Positions 1 to 8,512 of a stretch of DNA of 64,000 nt are shown here, one piece after another. This DNA comes from an uncultured Latescibacterota bacterium (GTDB lineage: Bacteria; Latescibacterota; UBA2968). Every line of letters starts with the position of its first letter. Position 1 is the stretch's first letter. A program made the position numbers and the translations under genes. Under the pieces are notes generated by a model, which searched no databases, was not told the origin of the DNA, and worked only from the letters and a program-made list of their open reading frames with translations. Where the stretch lies: contig OX638329.1 of the NCBI GenBank assembly GCA_951812755.1, positions 3,542,522 to 3,606,521 on the forward strand, given 5' to 3'.

Positions 1-221
1 TCAACGCCTATACCATGTCGTCCTAATCGCTTCGATTCAATGAGTGTCGTGCCCTAAAAAGGTATCCAATTCTGATTAGGAATTTGTGGAATAAAATTGC
101 CGTGATACGCATTGTTGTGAGCACCCGATCTGTCGCGCTCATCAATTGACCACAGGCTATCGGTGAGAATATCGCCGTATTCCTGCCAATTTTTTAAGTC
201 TAAGTCGTTGATTTTAGGCAT
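1..221 (-). pseudogene. DNA methyltransferase remnant (N4/N6 type), broken by stop and internal deletions
   Basis: The ATG at 221 opens a 55-codon reading frame that ends at a TAG at 54-56. It carries the typical N-terminus of small N4/N6 DNA methylases (YHGNFIPQIPNQ). In intact relatives this is followed by an arginine/glycine-rich stretch and then the S-adenosylmethionine motif DPFxGSGTT. Here only NWIPF is left, then the stop, after which the same frame resumes with GTTLIESKRLGRHGIGV and runs off the window. The SAM-binding motif is therefore destroyed by in-frame losses plus a stop, so no active enzyme is expected. The start lies 4 bases beyond the glaH stop, so it would be co-transcribed with that gene. 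Family recognition is firm. Whether the decay is real or an assembly error cannot be told here. Confidence 0.8.
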
Positions 222-224
222 TGT

Positions 225-1127
225 TCATTCACCTCTATTCTTATCTCTGAAATATCCCCTCTGTCGCATCAACAAGCGATAGAGACTGGGATTTTTCTCA
301 AACGCCTCGCGTCCGTGCAGCCAGAAATGGTTATTGAGCACCACGAGATGATCGGGCGGCAAGGGTAGCGAGACCACTCCCTGTGACGCTTCCATCGAAT
401 CTGAAAAATCACGCAGATATCGCCCCTGCTCAATGGTCTCGGGATAAACAAACTGATCGATAAAACACACACACGCTTTGCCGTCTTGCTCGTAGAACGT
501 CGGCTTTTCAACCCTAACGGGATAATTCTTACTCGGCGGCGATTGATAGACCAGAGGCAAAGAAGCCAGCGGATGGCTGGCAAAGTGCTCTAACGCCTCC
601 CAATCATCCAGATGCAACAGTCGCGACTCCCCTCCCACCGCATCGTGCTCCGCCATCTTCATCATCAAAATCCAGTCTGTATGCTCGCGGACATACGTGC
701 CATCGGTATGGAGCGTGAACAGACGATATGCCTGACGCAAATACGAATCGCTGCTATCCGTATCCTTCACTTCAAAACAGGCGTAATAATTCTCCGTCAT
801 ATCGTCAAAATTGGGAATCCCGATCGCATGTGAAACAGCCGTGCCAAAGGCAACGCGCTGATCCATCGTCTCAAACCCACCCTCAACGGCAGCGGTAAAA
901 CCTCCAATCTCTCGGTCTCTAACGAGTGCATTGATATGCTCGAAAAAATCGCCACCGACGATATTTTGAAGGCAATCGGCGGCGATCAATCTCAGATACG
1001 GCACATAAGTCAATCGCTGTTCAGAAAGATCTGCGACTTCGCGCACAAATGCCGCTGCGGCATCGGCGTCGATTGTGATGTGACGCAGCCGGTGATGGTC
1101 GGGATGTTGTTCAACAGTATAGTTCAA
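225..1127 (-). CDS. glaH: Glutarate 2-hydroxylase (GlaH/CsiD), Fe(II)/2-oxoglutarate dioxygenase
   Basis: The product resembles E. coli CsiD along its length: NFDxM..YYA, SDSYLRQAYR, LHTDGTYV, LLHLDDWE, PPSKN, FWLHGR and LMRQRGYF. The HxD iron ligands are in HTDGTY, the distal histidine is in FWLHGR, and the arginine of LMRQRG would hold 2-oxoglutarate. The family hydroxylates glutarate to L-2-hydroxyglutarate in lysine/glutarate breakdown. The start is uncertain: an upstream TTG at 1148 is in frame, but the TTG at 1127 sits 6 bases after AAGGGG and is preferred, and either is a non-ATG start. It follows the sulfatase-family gene, whose stop overlaps this ribosome-binding site, so the two are translationally coupled. 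The partner dehydrogenase LhgO is not in the window. Confidence 0.88.
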   Translation of the reverse strand: MNYTVEQHPDHHRLRHITIDADAAAAFVREVADLSEQRLTYVPYLRLIAADCLQNIVGGDFFEHINALVRDREIGGFTAAVEGGFETMDQRVAFGTAVSHAIGIPNFDDMTENYYACFEVKDTDSSDSYLRQAYRLFTLHTDGTYVREHTDWILMMKMAEHDAVGGESRLLHLDDWEALEHFASHPLASLPLVYQSPPSKNYPVRVEKPTFYEQDGKACVCFIDQFVYPETIEQGRYLRDFSDSMEASQGVVSLPLPPDHLVVLNNHFWLHGREAFEKNPSLYRLLMRQRGYFRDKNRGE

Positions 1128-1137
1128 GTCCGGCCCC

Positions 1138-2544
1138 TTATGTTCCAAGATTATACTTATTCATAAACGTCCGCATTGCCCGCGCCGGGTGTCTTTGTTT
1201 ATACGCGCTAAACACATCGGGGAAATCTCCAATCACAGTACGCGCCCGTTCCAATGCCTGTGCCACGACCTCGCGGGGCGGATCGGTCAGGGGATTTTCC
1301 TCATCGGCATCCACACTCAAATCGTAAACCGTCGCCTGTGGCGACCTTGTTCCCACATCCATGTGTACGCTGTAGCGATCATCCCGCACATTGAAACTCG
1401 TTGCCCAACCCGTTGTGATATAATCTCGAGCAGGTTCAGCCTCACCCGTTGCACCTGCCCATGCATCTGCCCCATTCATCTCCTCATGCTCAACACCCAG
1501 CATATTGAGAATCGTCGGCGTGATATCCTGATTCTGTGTCCAGATATCCGAGTGCTGCCCGCGCGGCCCATCTGGATGGCGAACAATCCAATTGATCTGC
1601 GTGTTAAAGGGAAACAGCGCGTTACCCCCCTTGCCAAACCGCCCCCTATCCATCAATTGCGTGCCGTGATCGGATATGAACATCACCACCGTATCGTCTC
1701 GTAGATTCAATCGGTCAATCGTTTCCAACAAATGCCCAATCCAGCGATCCACAAACGTGACATAGCCCATATACAGCGCTTTTGTGCGCTCGATTTCCGC
1801 ATCTGTCGCATCGTCAATGGACAAGACGCTATGATGGATATAATCCTTCACCGAAGGATCTGAAAAATAGGAATCGGCATACTGCCTGGGCGGATCCCAT
1901 AACTCGTGTGGGCTAAAGCTGTCAATCCACAGGAAAAACGGCTTGTTGCTCCTATTGTCCTCCACCCATTGCGATGCCTCGCGGAACACTTGAGCAGCGA
2001 GATAATTCTCTTCGCCTTCCTGCCGATCCAGCATATTGAGCAAATACTGAACAATGACCGCATGTTTCCTGGGATCTGCATCTCCGTCCCTCACATGCGC
2101 TGCCAGATCGATACGCGATAGCGGCCCCGAGCGATATCCATCTTGTTCCTGCCCGCGAATAAAGCGCCACGACAAAAAACCCCGCGTGAAATTCTGGGTC
2201 GGCTTAAACATGTGATAGGTATCCGCCACCAGGCCCGTAACAAAACCCGCATCGTGCAGGCGTTCAGCAAGCGTATCCTGATCTGGCGGAATCGGATGCC
2301 AGCCAGAGCCTGCCGGCTGTAGTCCTTCATTCGGCGTATCGAACCGCCAGGGAAAAGACGGGATACCCGTAAAAACACACCGCCGAAATGGAATCGTCGG
2401 CAAACCTTCTGCAAAACAGCGATTAAAAGTCAAGCCATCAGAAGCCAACTGATCCAGATGAGGAGTTTTCACATGGCTCAACTTTTTACCTGCTCCAACA
2501 ATATCTGCGCGAAACGTATCGCAGCAAATCACCACCATATTCAT
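1138..2544 (-). CDS. Sulfatase-family hydrolase with Thr in the nucleophile position
   Basis: This is an alkaline-phosphatase-superfamily protein of about 468 residues. The ATG at 2544 is preferred because AAGGAG lies 6 bases upstream; a longer in-frame opening to 2619 lacks this. The metal-binding N-terminus reads ICCDTFRADIVG and the later metal site reads ISDHGTQLMDRG. The segment that should carry the formylglycine motif C/S-x-P-S-R reads TIPFRRCVFTG (Thr50 by this numbering), aligning residue for residue up to the final TG. The oxidisable Cys/Ser is thus Thr, so a classic sulfatase mechanism is doubtful; a phosphodiesterase-like or other hydrolase activity is possible. No signal peptide is seen, so it is probably cytoplasmic. 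It heads a unit with glaH. Confidence 0.8.
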   Translation of the reverse strand: MNMVVICCDTFRADIVGAGKKLSHVKTPHLDQLASDGLTFNRCFAEGLPTIPFRRCVFTGIPSFPWRFDTPNEGLQPAGSGWHPIPPDQDTLAERLHDAGFVTGLVADTYHMFKPTQNFTRGFLSWRFIRGQEQDGYRSGPLSRIDLAAHVRDGDADPRKHAVIVQYLLNMLDRQEGEENYLAAQVFREASQWVEDNRSNKPFFLWIDSFSPHELWDPPRQYADSYFSDPSVKDYIHHSVLSIDDATDAEIERTKALYMGYVTFVDRWIGHLLETIDRLNLRDDTVVMFISDHGTQLMDRGRFGKGGNALFPFNTQINWIVRHPDGPRGQHSDIWTQNQDITPTILNMLGVEHEEMNGADAWAGATGEAEPARDYITTGWATSFNVRDDRYSVHMDVGTRSPQATVYDLSVDADEENPLTDPPREVVAQALERARTVIGDFPDVFSAYKQRHPARAMRTFMNKYNLGT

Positions 2545-2690
2545 AAATTTCTCCTTGTGTGATTCAAACATGGATTGGTCTAAATTATCCTTATTCCATG
2601 ATAATCTGCGAGTGCCCACATGTCAATATCAGCGCATATCCCATTTTCGAGTTGACAAAAAATAAAGAATATGTGAAGTTTCTTCCCACC

Positions 2691-2862
2691 AAGAGTAGAG
2701 GCGCGTCCCGTCATCAGTAATCTGGCACCAGAAAGCGGATCTATAGGCCAGATGAAAGGGTCGGGATGCCGAAGTCAATGTATCTCCGCAGAGCATTTGG
2801 CTGGGTCAGCAGATAATATCTACTGAACTGTCACGGGAAATAATCCCGTGGAGCACTCTCTT
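2691..2862 (+). ncRNA. Lysine riboswitch (L-box) upstream of asd
   Basis: The stretch has the conserved order of the L-box. It starts with AAGAGTAGAGGCGCG, continues through GAAAGGGTCGGGATGCCGAAG and CTGGGTC, then ACTGTCACGG, and closes with CCGTGGAGCACTCTCTT. The outer stem P1 forms between AAGAG at 2691 and CTCTCTT near 2862. It lies directly before aspartate-semialdehyde dehydrogenase and is followed by an intrinsic terminator, fitting transcriptional shut-off when lysine is plentiful. A TTGACA at 2652-2657 could be the promoter -35 but no good -10 is visible. The 2545-2690 stretch before it shows nothing else. Confidence 0.9.
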
Positions 2863-2883
2863 GTGAGCAGTCTCTGCTATATG

Positions 2884-2923
2884 CAGTCGGCATGCTTCTA
2901 CTCTGGCAACCGACTGTTTTTTT
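2884..2923 (+). terminator. Intrinsic terminator of the lysine riboswitch
   Basis: CAGTCGG at 2884-2890 pairs perfectly with CCGACTG at 2910-2916 and is followed by seven T residues. It sits between the riboswitch aptamer and the asd start, so it is the expression platform. With lysine bound, P1 closes and this hairpin can form, ending transcription before asd. Confidence 0.85.
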
Positions 2924-2950
2924 ATTTGGATCCGCAGAAAGGAAAAACTG

Positions 2951-4036
2951 ATGTCCAAGCTCAAAGTTGGGGTTCTCGGCGCAACCGGCATAGTCGGGCA
3001 GCGCTTTGTCACCCTGCTCGCCGATCATCCCTATTTTGAAGTCACCGCCGTTGCCGCCAGCCCGCGCTCTGCTGGCAAAACCTATGGAGAAGCCGTAAAA
3101 GGCCGATGGACGCAATGCGATATTGCCATACCCGAAACAGTATCCAACCTCGTCGTGCAGAACGTACACGAAATTGAAGCTATCACATCACAGGTCGATT
3201 TCGTCTGTTGCGCGCTCGACATGGAAAAAGAGGAAATTTTCAAACTCGAAGAAGCTTACGCAAAAGCCGAAACCCCGGTCATCTCCAATAATTCGGCGCA
3301 CCGCTGGACACCCGATGTACCCATGCTATTGCCGGAAATCAATCCTCAGCACGCCGAAATTATTCCGGCGCACCGCAAACGCCTGGGCACTCAACACGGG
3401 TTTATTGCCGTAAAACCCAATTGCTCGATTCAGCCTTATGTACCGGCTTTTCACGCATTATCAGAATTTGGGCCTTCCAGAGCCTCTATATGCACATATC
3501 AGGCCATTTCCGGTGCAGGTAAGACCTTTGAGACATGGCCCGAAATGATAGACAATGTCATCCCATATATCGGTGGCGAAGAAGACAAAAGCGAAAGCGA
3601 ACCTCACAAAATTTGGGGCAATATCGTCAAGGGCGAAATCGTGCCCAGGCGCAGTCCGATCATTTCAGCCCAATGTATTCGAGTTCCAGTCACAGACGGA
3701 CACATGGCAGCCGTATCTGTTTCATTTGACAAAAAGCCCACAGTTGAAGATATCCTCTCGCGATGGCAAGACTACGAAGGCGACCGCAGAGCCGCGGGGC
3801 TGCCCTCCTCGCCCAAAACATTTCTCGAGTACATCGAAGGAGATGACCGCCCGCAGACGCGCTTAGACCGCGACGCAGAAAATGGCATGGGCATCACACT
3901 CGGTCGCTTGCGCGAAGACAATCTCTTCGATTACAAATTCATTGCACTCAGTCACAATACTGTACGAGGTGCAGCAGGCGGTGCTGTCTTGATGGCCGAA
4001 CTCTTGACCCGAGAGGGGTATATCGAAGCCAAATAA
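2951..4036 (+). CDS. asd: Aspartate-semialdehyde dehydrogenase
   Basis: This 361-residue enzyme makes L-aspartate-4-semialdehyde from aspartyl phosphate with NADPH, the branch point to lysine/diaminopimelate, threonine and methionine. The N-terminal nucleotide fold reads VGVLGATGIVGQRF, the catalytic cysteine is in KPNCSIQ, and the active-site region continues with QAISGAGK and the conserved IRVPVTDGH. The sequence is of the archaeal/fungal-like branch rather than the E. coli type. AAAGGA precedes the ATG. Expression is predicted to be lysine-controlled through the riboswitch just upstream. It stands alone: aspartate kinase is 49 kb away in the window. Confidence 0.95.
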   Translation: MSKLKVGVLGATGIVGQRFVTLLADHPYFEVTAVAASPRSAGKTYGEAVKGRWTQCDIAIPETVSNLVVQNVHEIEAITSQVDFVCCALDMEKEEIFKLEEAYAKAETPVISNNSAHRWTPDVPMLLPEINPQHAEIIPAHRKRLGTQHGFIAVKPNCSIQPYVPAFHALSEFGPSRASICTYQAISGAGKTFETWPEMIDNVIPYIGGEEDKSESEPHKIWGNIVKGEIVPRRSPIISAQCIRVPVTDGHMAAVSVSFDKKPTVEDILSRWQDYEGDRRAAGLPSSPKTFLEYIEGDDRPQTRLDRDAENGMGITLGRLREDNLFDYKFIALSHNTVRGAAGGAVLMAELLTREGYIEAK

Positions 4037-4138
4037 GATCGCGGATTTACGCGAATGAACGGATGACGCTGATTACTGCATTGCTTTTGCCTTTCTTCGT
4101 GCCCATCTGCATTCATCAGCGCCCATCTGCGGATACTT
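4037..4138. repeat. Dispersed ATCTGCGGAT-type intergenic repeat
   Basis: The gap between asd and the convergent dehydrogenase contains GCGGATTTACGCGAATGAAC and, inverted at the other end, TCATCAGCGCCCATCTGCGG. The same words (TCATCTGCG, ATCTGCGGAT) recur at 28703-28768. Such ATCCGCG/ATCTGCG-rich spacers are common as dispersed intergenic repeats in many uncultured phyla. No transposase is linked. Confidence 0.45.
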
Positions 4139-5107
4139 TTAAGTCACCGCATTTTGCGTCCGCCCCTCCAAAAATGCGATCACATTCTCCACTGCGCCGC
4201 TATTGAGCAAATCGACACCTTCCGGCGTCATATCGGCACAATGCGGCGTAAGCACCACCTGTTCACACACAAAAAGGGGATGATCAGGCGGTGTCGGTTC
4301 TTCCTCGTACACATCGATACCTGCTCCGCCGATATGCCCACTGTTTAACGCATCGACAAGTGCGTTCGTATCAACCACTGCGCCACGCGCCCCATTCAGC
4401 AATAGCGCGCCCGCTTTCATCTTTTCTAACTCGGCCTCGCCAATCATCCCTCTGGTATCATCCGTCAACGCCACGTGCAAACTGACCACATCAGAAGTTT
4501 CGAGCAGTGTATCTAACTCGACAAATCGCACGCCGAGTTTTTCCGCTCGCTCAGTTGACGGATGAAATGTCCACGCAATCACCTCCATCCCAATCAATCG
4601 CGCGAGTCGTGCCATCTCCGCACCAATATTACCCGCACCAATAATCCCCAGAGTTTTGCCCTGAAGCATCACATTATCCCGCCGGGGCCAGCTCCCCTTC
4701 TTCATCTCTGCGGTCAAATACGCAGCGCGTTTTGCAACGGCAAACATCAACCCAAACATGTGCTCTGCCACAACAGGTGCTGTTCTGCCCGGCTGGTTGC
4801 ATATCACAATTCCGCACTTTTTTGCGGCCGCCAGATCGAACATATCTGTGCCAATAGAACACGTCGTAATCATCTTCAACTTTGGCAATTGGCTAAACTC
4901 TTGCTCACCCCACGTCACAGCACCGCGCGTGTTCATAATCACATCGGCGTCCCTTACCCGTCCGACCTTTTCTTTTAATGATACGGGTCGCGTATCGTAA
5001 AGCGTCACATCGCCATAACTTGCCAATCGTTCGAGATGGGGTGATCCCGCTATCTGTACCGGCTCATCGCCGGGAACCACAATCTGTACATAATCTTCCA
5101 CTGCCAT
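4139..5107 (-). CDS. D-isomer-specific 2-hydroxyacid dehydrogenase
   Basis: This is an NAD-dependent dehydrogenase of about 322 residues, of the phosphoglycerate/glyoxylate-reductase-like family. The Rossmann motif is GIIGAGNIGAEMARL. Active-site arginine, glutamate and histidine lie in NGARGAVVDT, DVYEEEP and LTPHCADMT, all present. The ATG at 5107 follows AAAGGAG with 6-base spacing and is chosen over an ATG 36 bases further out. The substrate cannot be assigned, and there is no C-terminal ACT domain, so it is not a regulated serine-pathway SerA. It is transcribed divergently from the old-yellow-enzyme gene. Confidence 0.88.
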   Translation of the reverse strand: MAVEDYVQIVVPGDEPVQIAGSPHLERLASYGDVTLYDTRPVSLKEKVGRVRDADVIMNTRGAVTWGEQEFSQLPKLKMITTCSIGTDMFDLAAAKKCGIVICNQPGRTAPVVAEHMFGLMFAVAKRAAYLTAEMKKGSWPRRDNVMLQGKTLGIIGAGNIGAEMARLARLIGMEVIAWTFHPSTERAEKLGVRFVELDTLLETSDVVSLHVALTDDTRGMIGEAELEKMKAGALLLNGARGAVVDTNALVDALNSGHIGGAGIDVYEEEPTPPDHPLFVCEQVVLTPHCADMTPEGVDLLNSGAVENVIAFLEGRTQNAVT

Positions 5108-5206
5108 AGTCTCTCCTTTTAGAAACATTGCTTCCCAAAACATCCTTTGGTATATTCATAGCTTTCTAAATCATATAATGCAAACCATTTCGCCCAAGGA
5201 GTGCCA

Positions 5207-6679
5207 ATGCCTCTGGCAAAATACCAGCGCATCGGACATCACAAAACTGTCGAATCATTCAAAGCACATGTCAATAGCCTGGGAATCGACCTACCCTGCG
5301 ATGACGAAATTCTCAAAGCACCAGAATCACCACTTGCCCACACAAGCGAGTGTCAGGGCTTTCGCATTGGCAATCGCTTCTGCATCCAGCCCATGGAGGG
5401 TTGGGATGGCGAAATTGATGGCAATCCTTCGGAATATACGCTCCGAAGATGGCACAACTTTGGCCTGAGCGGAGCAAAATTGATATGGGGCGGCGAAGCC
5501 GTAGCCGTGCGCCCTGAAGGACGCGCAAATCCCAATCAACTCTTTGCAGCCGAACATACCAAAGCCGGCCTGGGCAGACTTCGCGAGGAACTCCTGTCTG
5601 CACACCGAACACACATCGGCAACACCGATGACCTGCTCGTTGGCCTTCAACTGACTCACTCGGGGCGCTTTTGCAGACCCAATGACAAAATCAAACTCGA
5701 ACCCCGCATTGTGTATCGCCACCCGATCCTCGATCGCAAATTTGGTATTGATTCAGACGACTCCGTGCTGTCCGATGGCGAAATCAAAAGCCTGATTGAC
5801 GACTATCACAGTGCCGCACGCATGGCTTATGACCTCGGGTATCAATTTGTCGATGTCAAACACTGCCACGGCTATCTCGGTCACGAATTTTTGAGTGCCT
5901 TTACCCGACCAGGACCTTATGGTGGCTCATTCGAAAACCGAACCCGATTCCTTCGCGAAATTGTCGCAGGTATTCGCGCCGACTGCCCCGATCTCAAAAT
6001 AGGTGTGCGTCTCAGCGCATTCGACTTTGTACCTTTTTATCCCGATCCTGAACTATCTGAAGGCAAAAAACTCGGACCGGGCATTCCCGAGGATTTTTCC
6101 GAATGCTTGCCCTATAAATACGGCTTTGGCATCGATGAAAACAATCCTATAGCCGCAAATATTGCCGAAACTTGTCGCTTCCTCGAATTGCTGCGCGAAC
6201 TCGACATTGTACTCGTCAATCTCTCAGCAGGCAGCCCTTACTACAACCCCCATATTCAGCGGCCCGCTTATTTTCCTCCCTCCGACGGCTATCAACCCCC
6301 CGAAGACCCACTCGTGGGCGTTGCCCGTCAAGTTGACATTACGGCGCAAATCAAAGAACAATTTTCCGATTTGCTCATCGTCGGCACGGCCTATTCCTAC
6401 CTCCAGGAATTTTTGCCCCACATTACACAGGCACTCGTGCGCGAGGGCAAGGTAGATTTTATTGGCCTGGGACGCATGGTGCTATCTTATCCCGACTTAC
6501 CTGTTGATGTACTCCAAAAAGGAGAAGCGTCCAAACGCAAACTCTGTCGGACCTTCAGCGACTGCACCACAGCCCCCCGAAATGGCATGATATCGGGCTG
6601 CTTCCCGCTGGATACTTTCTACAAAAAATCCCCTGAAGGCACTGCCCTCAGGGAACTCAAAAAATCGATTCAATTGTAA
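5207..6679 (+). CDS. NADH:flavin oxidoreductase, old yellow enzyme family
   Basis: This protein of about 490 residues is an FMN-dependent TIM barrel. GFRIGNRFCIQPMEG begins the first strand, the substrate-binding region reads VKHCHGYLGHEFLSAF (H-x-HG type), and IVGTAYSYLQ and FIGLGRMVLSYP hold the phosphate of FMN near the C-terminus. There is no C-terminal iron-sulfur/FAD extension as in 2,4-dienoyl-CoA reductase, although the barrel is longer than usual (inserts around residues 270-310). The ATG at 5207 sits 7 bases after AAGGA; a GTG two codons earlier is less likely. The substrate is unknown. Confidence 0.85.
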   Translation: MPLAKYQRIGHHKTVESFKAHVNSLGIDLPCDDEILKAPESPLAHTSECQGFRIGNRFCIQPMEGWDGEIDGNPSEYTLRRWHNFGLSGAKLIWGGEAVAVRPEGRANPNQLFAAEHTKAGLGRLREELLSAHRTHIGNTDDLLVGLQLTHSGRFCRPNDKIKLEPRIVYRHPILDRKFGIDSDDSVLSDGEIKSLIDDYHSAARMAYDLGYQFVDVKHCHGYLGHEFLSAFTRPGPYGGSFENRTRFLREIVAGIRADCPDLKIGVRLSAFDFVPFYPDPELSEGKKLGPGIPEDFSECLPYKYGFGIDENNPIAANIAETCRFLELLRELDIVLVNLSAGSPYYNPHIQRPAYFPPSDGYQPPEDPLVGVARQVDITAQIKEQFSDLLIVGTAYSYLQEFLPHITQALVREGKVDFIGLGRMVLSYPDLPVDVLQKGEASKRKLCRTFSDCTTAPRNGMISGCFPLDTFYKKSPEGTALRELKKSIQL

Positions 6680-6683
6680 CACT

Positions 6684-7490
6684 TTAATTATTAATCTGTG
6701 AATTGGTCTTTAGCACAAAAACTTCCTCTAAATTTTGAAAATTTACGCCCGGTGCCAAAATGACCTCTCTAAACAAACCCTGTGCTTCGTCTCCTACTTT
6801 GACGACCTGCCCCACGTAAAGCCCTTTGGGAAACATTTCCCCCAAACCGGACGATACGATCAGATCTCCAACCTCAATATTACCATGAAGCGACACATTT
6901 TTTAAATAGAATGTGCCATCTTCAAAAGACACAATGCCACTTACACGACTGTGTCGCTGCACCACCGCACTGACCCGACAATTGTGATCTATGAGCAACT
7001 GCACAATAGCAGTATAACCGTGTACTTCCATGATACGCCCCACCAACCCATCCGCAGTCACAACAGGCATGCGGGCCTGTATCCCTTCATCTGTACCGGC
7101 ATCGATCAATATCGTATTTGCAATTCGCGCGGGATTACGTGCAATCACCCGTGCAAGGATATAAGATTTTTTAGCTGCCTGCTGCGACTTAAAATGTAAC
7201 AAGGCATGGAGGCGTGCATTTTCGAGCTGGGCCTCTCTGAGTTTGAGCAATTCGAGAGAAAGGCGCAAATTCTGATCGCGCAAAGCCTCATTTTCGTATC
7301 GCAGCGCTGAAAGTCCCATCGGCCAGGCAAAGATACGGTGCCCAATAGACACCAACCCAAAAACAATATTGTGTGCAAATCGCGCCTGTATTGAGGAATC
7401 GAACAACATCAATATCAACGACGTCAAAACCGCAACGCCCAGCACAACTCCCTTACGGCGAACACGTAAAAAAACACGGATTCGTTGCAT
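6684..7490 (-). CDS. mreC: Rod shape-determining protein MreC
   Basis: This 268-residue protein has the MreC layout: a short cytoplasmic N-terminus, one membrane helix around residues 14-32, a coiled coil around 58-110 (RYENEALRDQNLRLS, LLKLREAQLENARLH) and a periplasmic beta-barrel domain with VVTADGLVGRIMEV and DLIVSSGLGEMFPKGLYVG. It links the MreB cytoskeleton to the peptidoglycan-elongation machinery. It starts 2 bases after the mreB stop. No mreD, mrdA or rodA follows: the next gene is convergent. Confidence 0.93.
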   Translation of the reverse strand: MQRIRVFLRVRRKGVVLGVAVLTSLILMLFDSSIQARFAHNIVFGLVSIGHRIFAWPMGLSALRYENEALRDQNLRLSLELLKLREAQLENARLHALLHFKSQQAAKKSYILARVIARNPARIANTILIDAGTDEGIQARMPVVTADGLVGRIMEVHGYTAIVQLLIDHNCRVSAVVQRHSRVSGIVSFEDGTFYLKNVSLHGNIEVGDLIVSSGLGEMFPKGLYVGQVVKVGDEAQGLFREVILAPGVNFQNLEEVFVLKTNSQINN

Positions 7491-7492
7491 CG

Positions 7493-8512
7493 CTATTCCA
7501 AAACGTTCCTATAGCCATGGATATCTGCAAGTACTTTCCCCGTACCTCGCACCACACAGGTCAATGGATCATCGGCTACCATAACGGGCAAACCGGTCTC
7601 GTTGACCAACCGCCGATCCAGCCCGCGTAGTAGTGCCCCTCCCCCCGTCAAAATAATGCCATTGTCGAGAATATCGGCGGCCAATTCAGGTGGTGTCTGC
7701 TCGAGTGTTCGCCGCACAGCGTTAACGATCGCATTTACCGAACCGGCCAATGCCTCCCTGATTTCTTTTGAATGGACATTAATGACTCTGGGTATCGCTT
7801 GCACCATCTCCAGACCACGGCACATATGTTGTAGTTCTTCCTCAAGCCCTATAGCAGTACCAATAGCACACTTGATTTGCTCTGCACTGCGGCTTCCCAC
7901 CAGCAGATTGTGTTTGCGTTTGAGAAATTGCACAATGACTTCTGTCAATTCATCGCCCGCTGTTTTAATTGATCTGGACGTCACAATGCCAGATAGTGCA
8001 ATAACCGCGATCTCCGTTGTCCCGCCGCCAATATCCACGACCATAGAGCCCACCGCATCAGCTATGGGCAACCCAACGCCAATCGCTGCGGCCATGGGTT
8101 CTTTTATTAAAAAAACTTCGCGGGCACCTGCGCGATCAGCAGCCTCACTGACAGCGCGCATCTCAACAGGGGTAACACCAGAAGGCACACAAATCACAAC
8201 GCGTGGCCTGACCAGCAGTTTATTTTTTTGTACTTTAGAAATAAAAAAACGCAGCATTTCCTCAGTCACATCAAAATCGGCGATAACGCCATCGCGGAGC
8301 GGGCGAACCACCTCTATATCTGGTTTTTCGCGCCCAAGCATTTCTTTGGCCTGGGCACCAATAGCCAGCGGTTTGCGTGTATGACGCTCAAGGGCAACAA
8401 TTGAAGGCTCGTTGATCACAATGCCTTGCCCTTTGACATAAATCAGTGTATTGGCAGTTCCCAGATCAATACCAATATCGTTAGAAAACAAGTTCGAAAA
8501 CCATAAAGCCAT
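7493..8512 (-). CDS. mreB: Rod shape-determining protein MreB (bacterial actin)
   Basis: This is a 339-residue actin-like ATPase that guides lateral cell-wall synthesis. Nucleotide-binding motifs are present: DIGIDLGTANTLIYVKG (phosphate 1), VVDIGGGTTEIAVIALSG (phosphate 2) and GIILTGGGALLRGLD (adenosine). MALWFSNLFSNDIG is the usual membrane-binding N-terminus, which supports the ATG at 8512 with GGGAG upstream rather than the in-frame opening at 8599. It is transcribed from a strong promoter at 8738-8766 with a leader of about 220 bases and is the first gene of mreB-mreC. Confidence 0.95.
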   Translation of the reverse strand: MALWFSNLFSNDIGIDLGTANTLIYVKGQGIVINEPSIVALERHTRKPLAIGAQAKEMLGREKPDIEVVRPLRDGVIADFDVTEEMLRFFISKVQKNKLLVRPRVVICVPSGVTPVEMRAVSEAADRAGAREVFLIKEPMAAAIGVGLPIADAVGSMVVDIGGGTTEIAVIALSGIVTSRSIKTAGDELTEVIVQFLKRKHNLLVGSRSAEQIKCAIGTAIGLEEELQHMCRGLEMVQAIPRVINVHSKEIREALAGSVNAIVNAVRRTLEQTPPELAADILDNGIILTGGGALLRGLDRRLVNETGLPVMVADDPLTCVVRGTGKVLADIHGYRNVLE

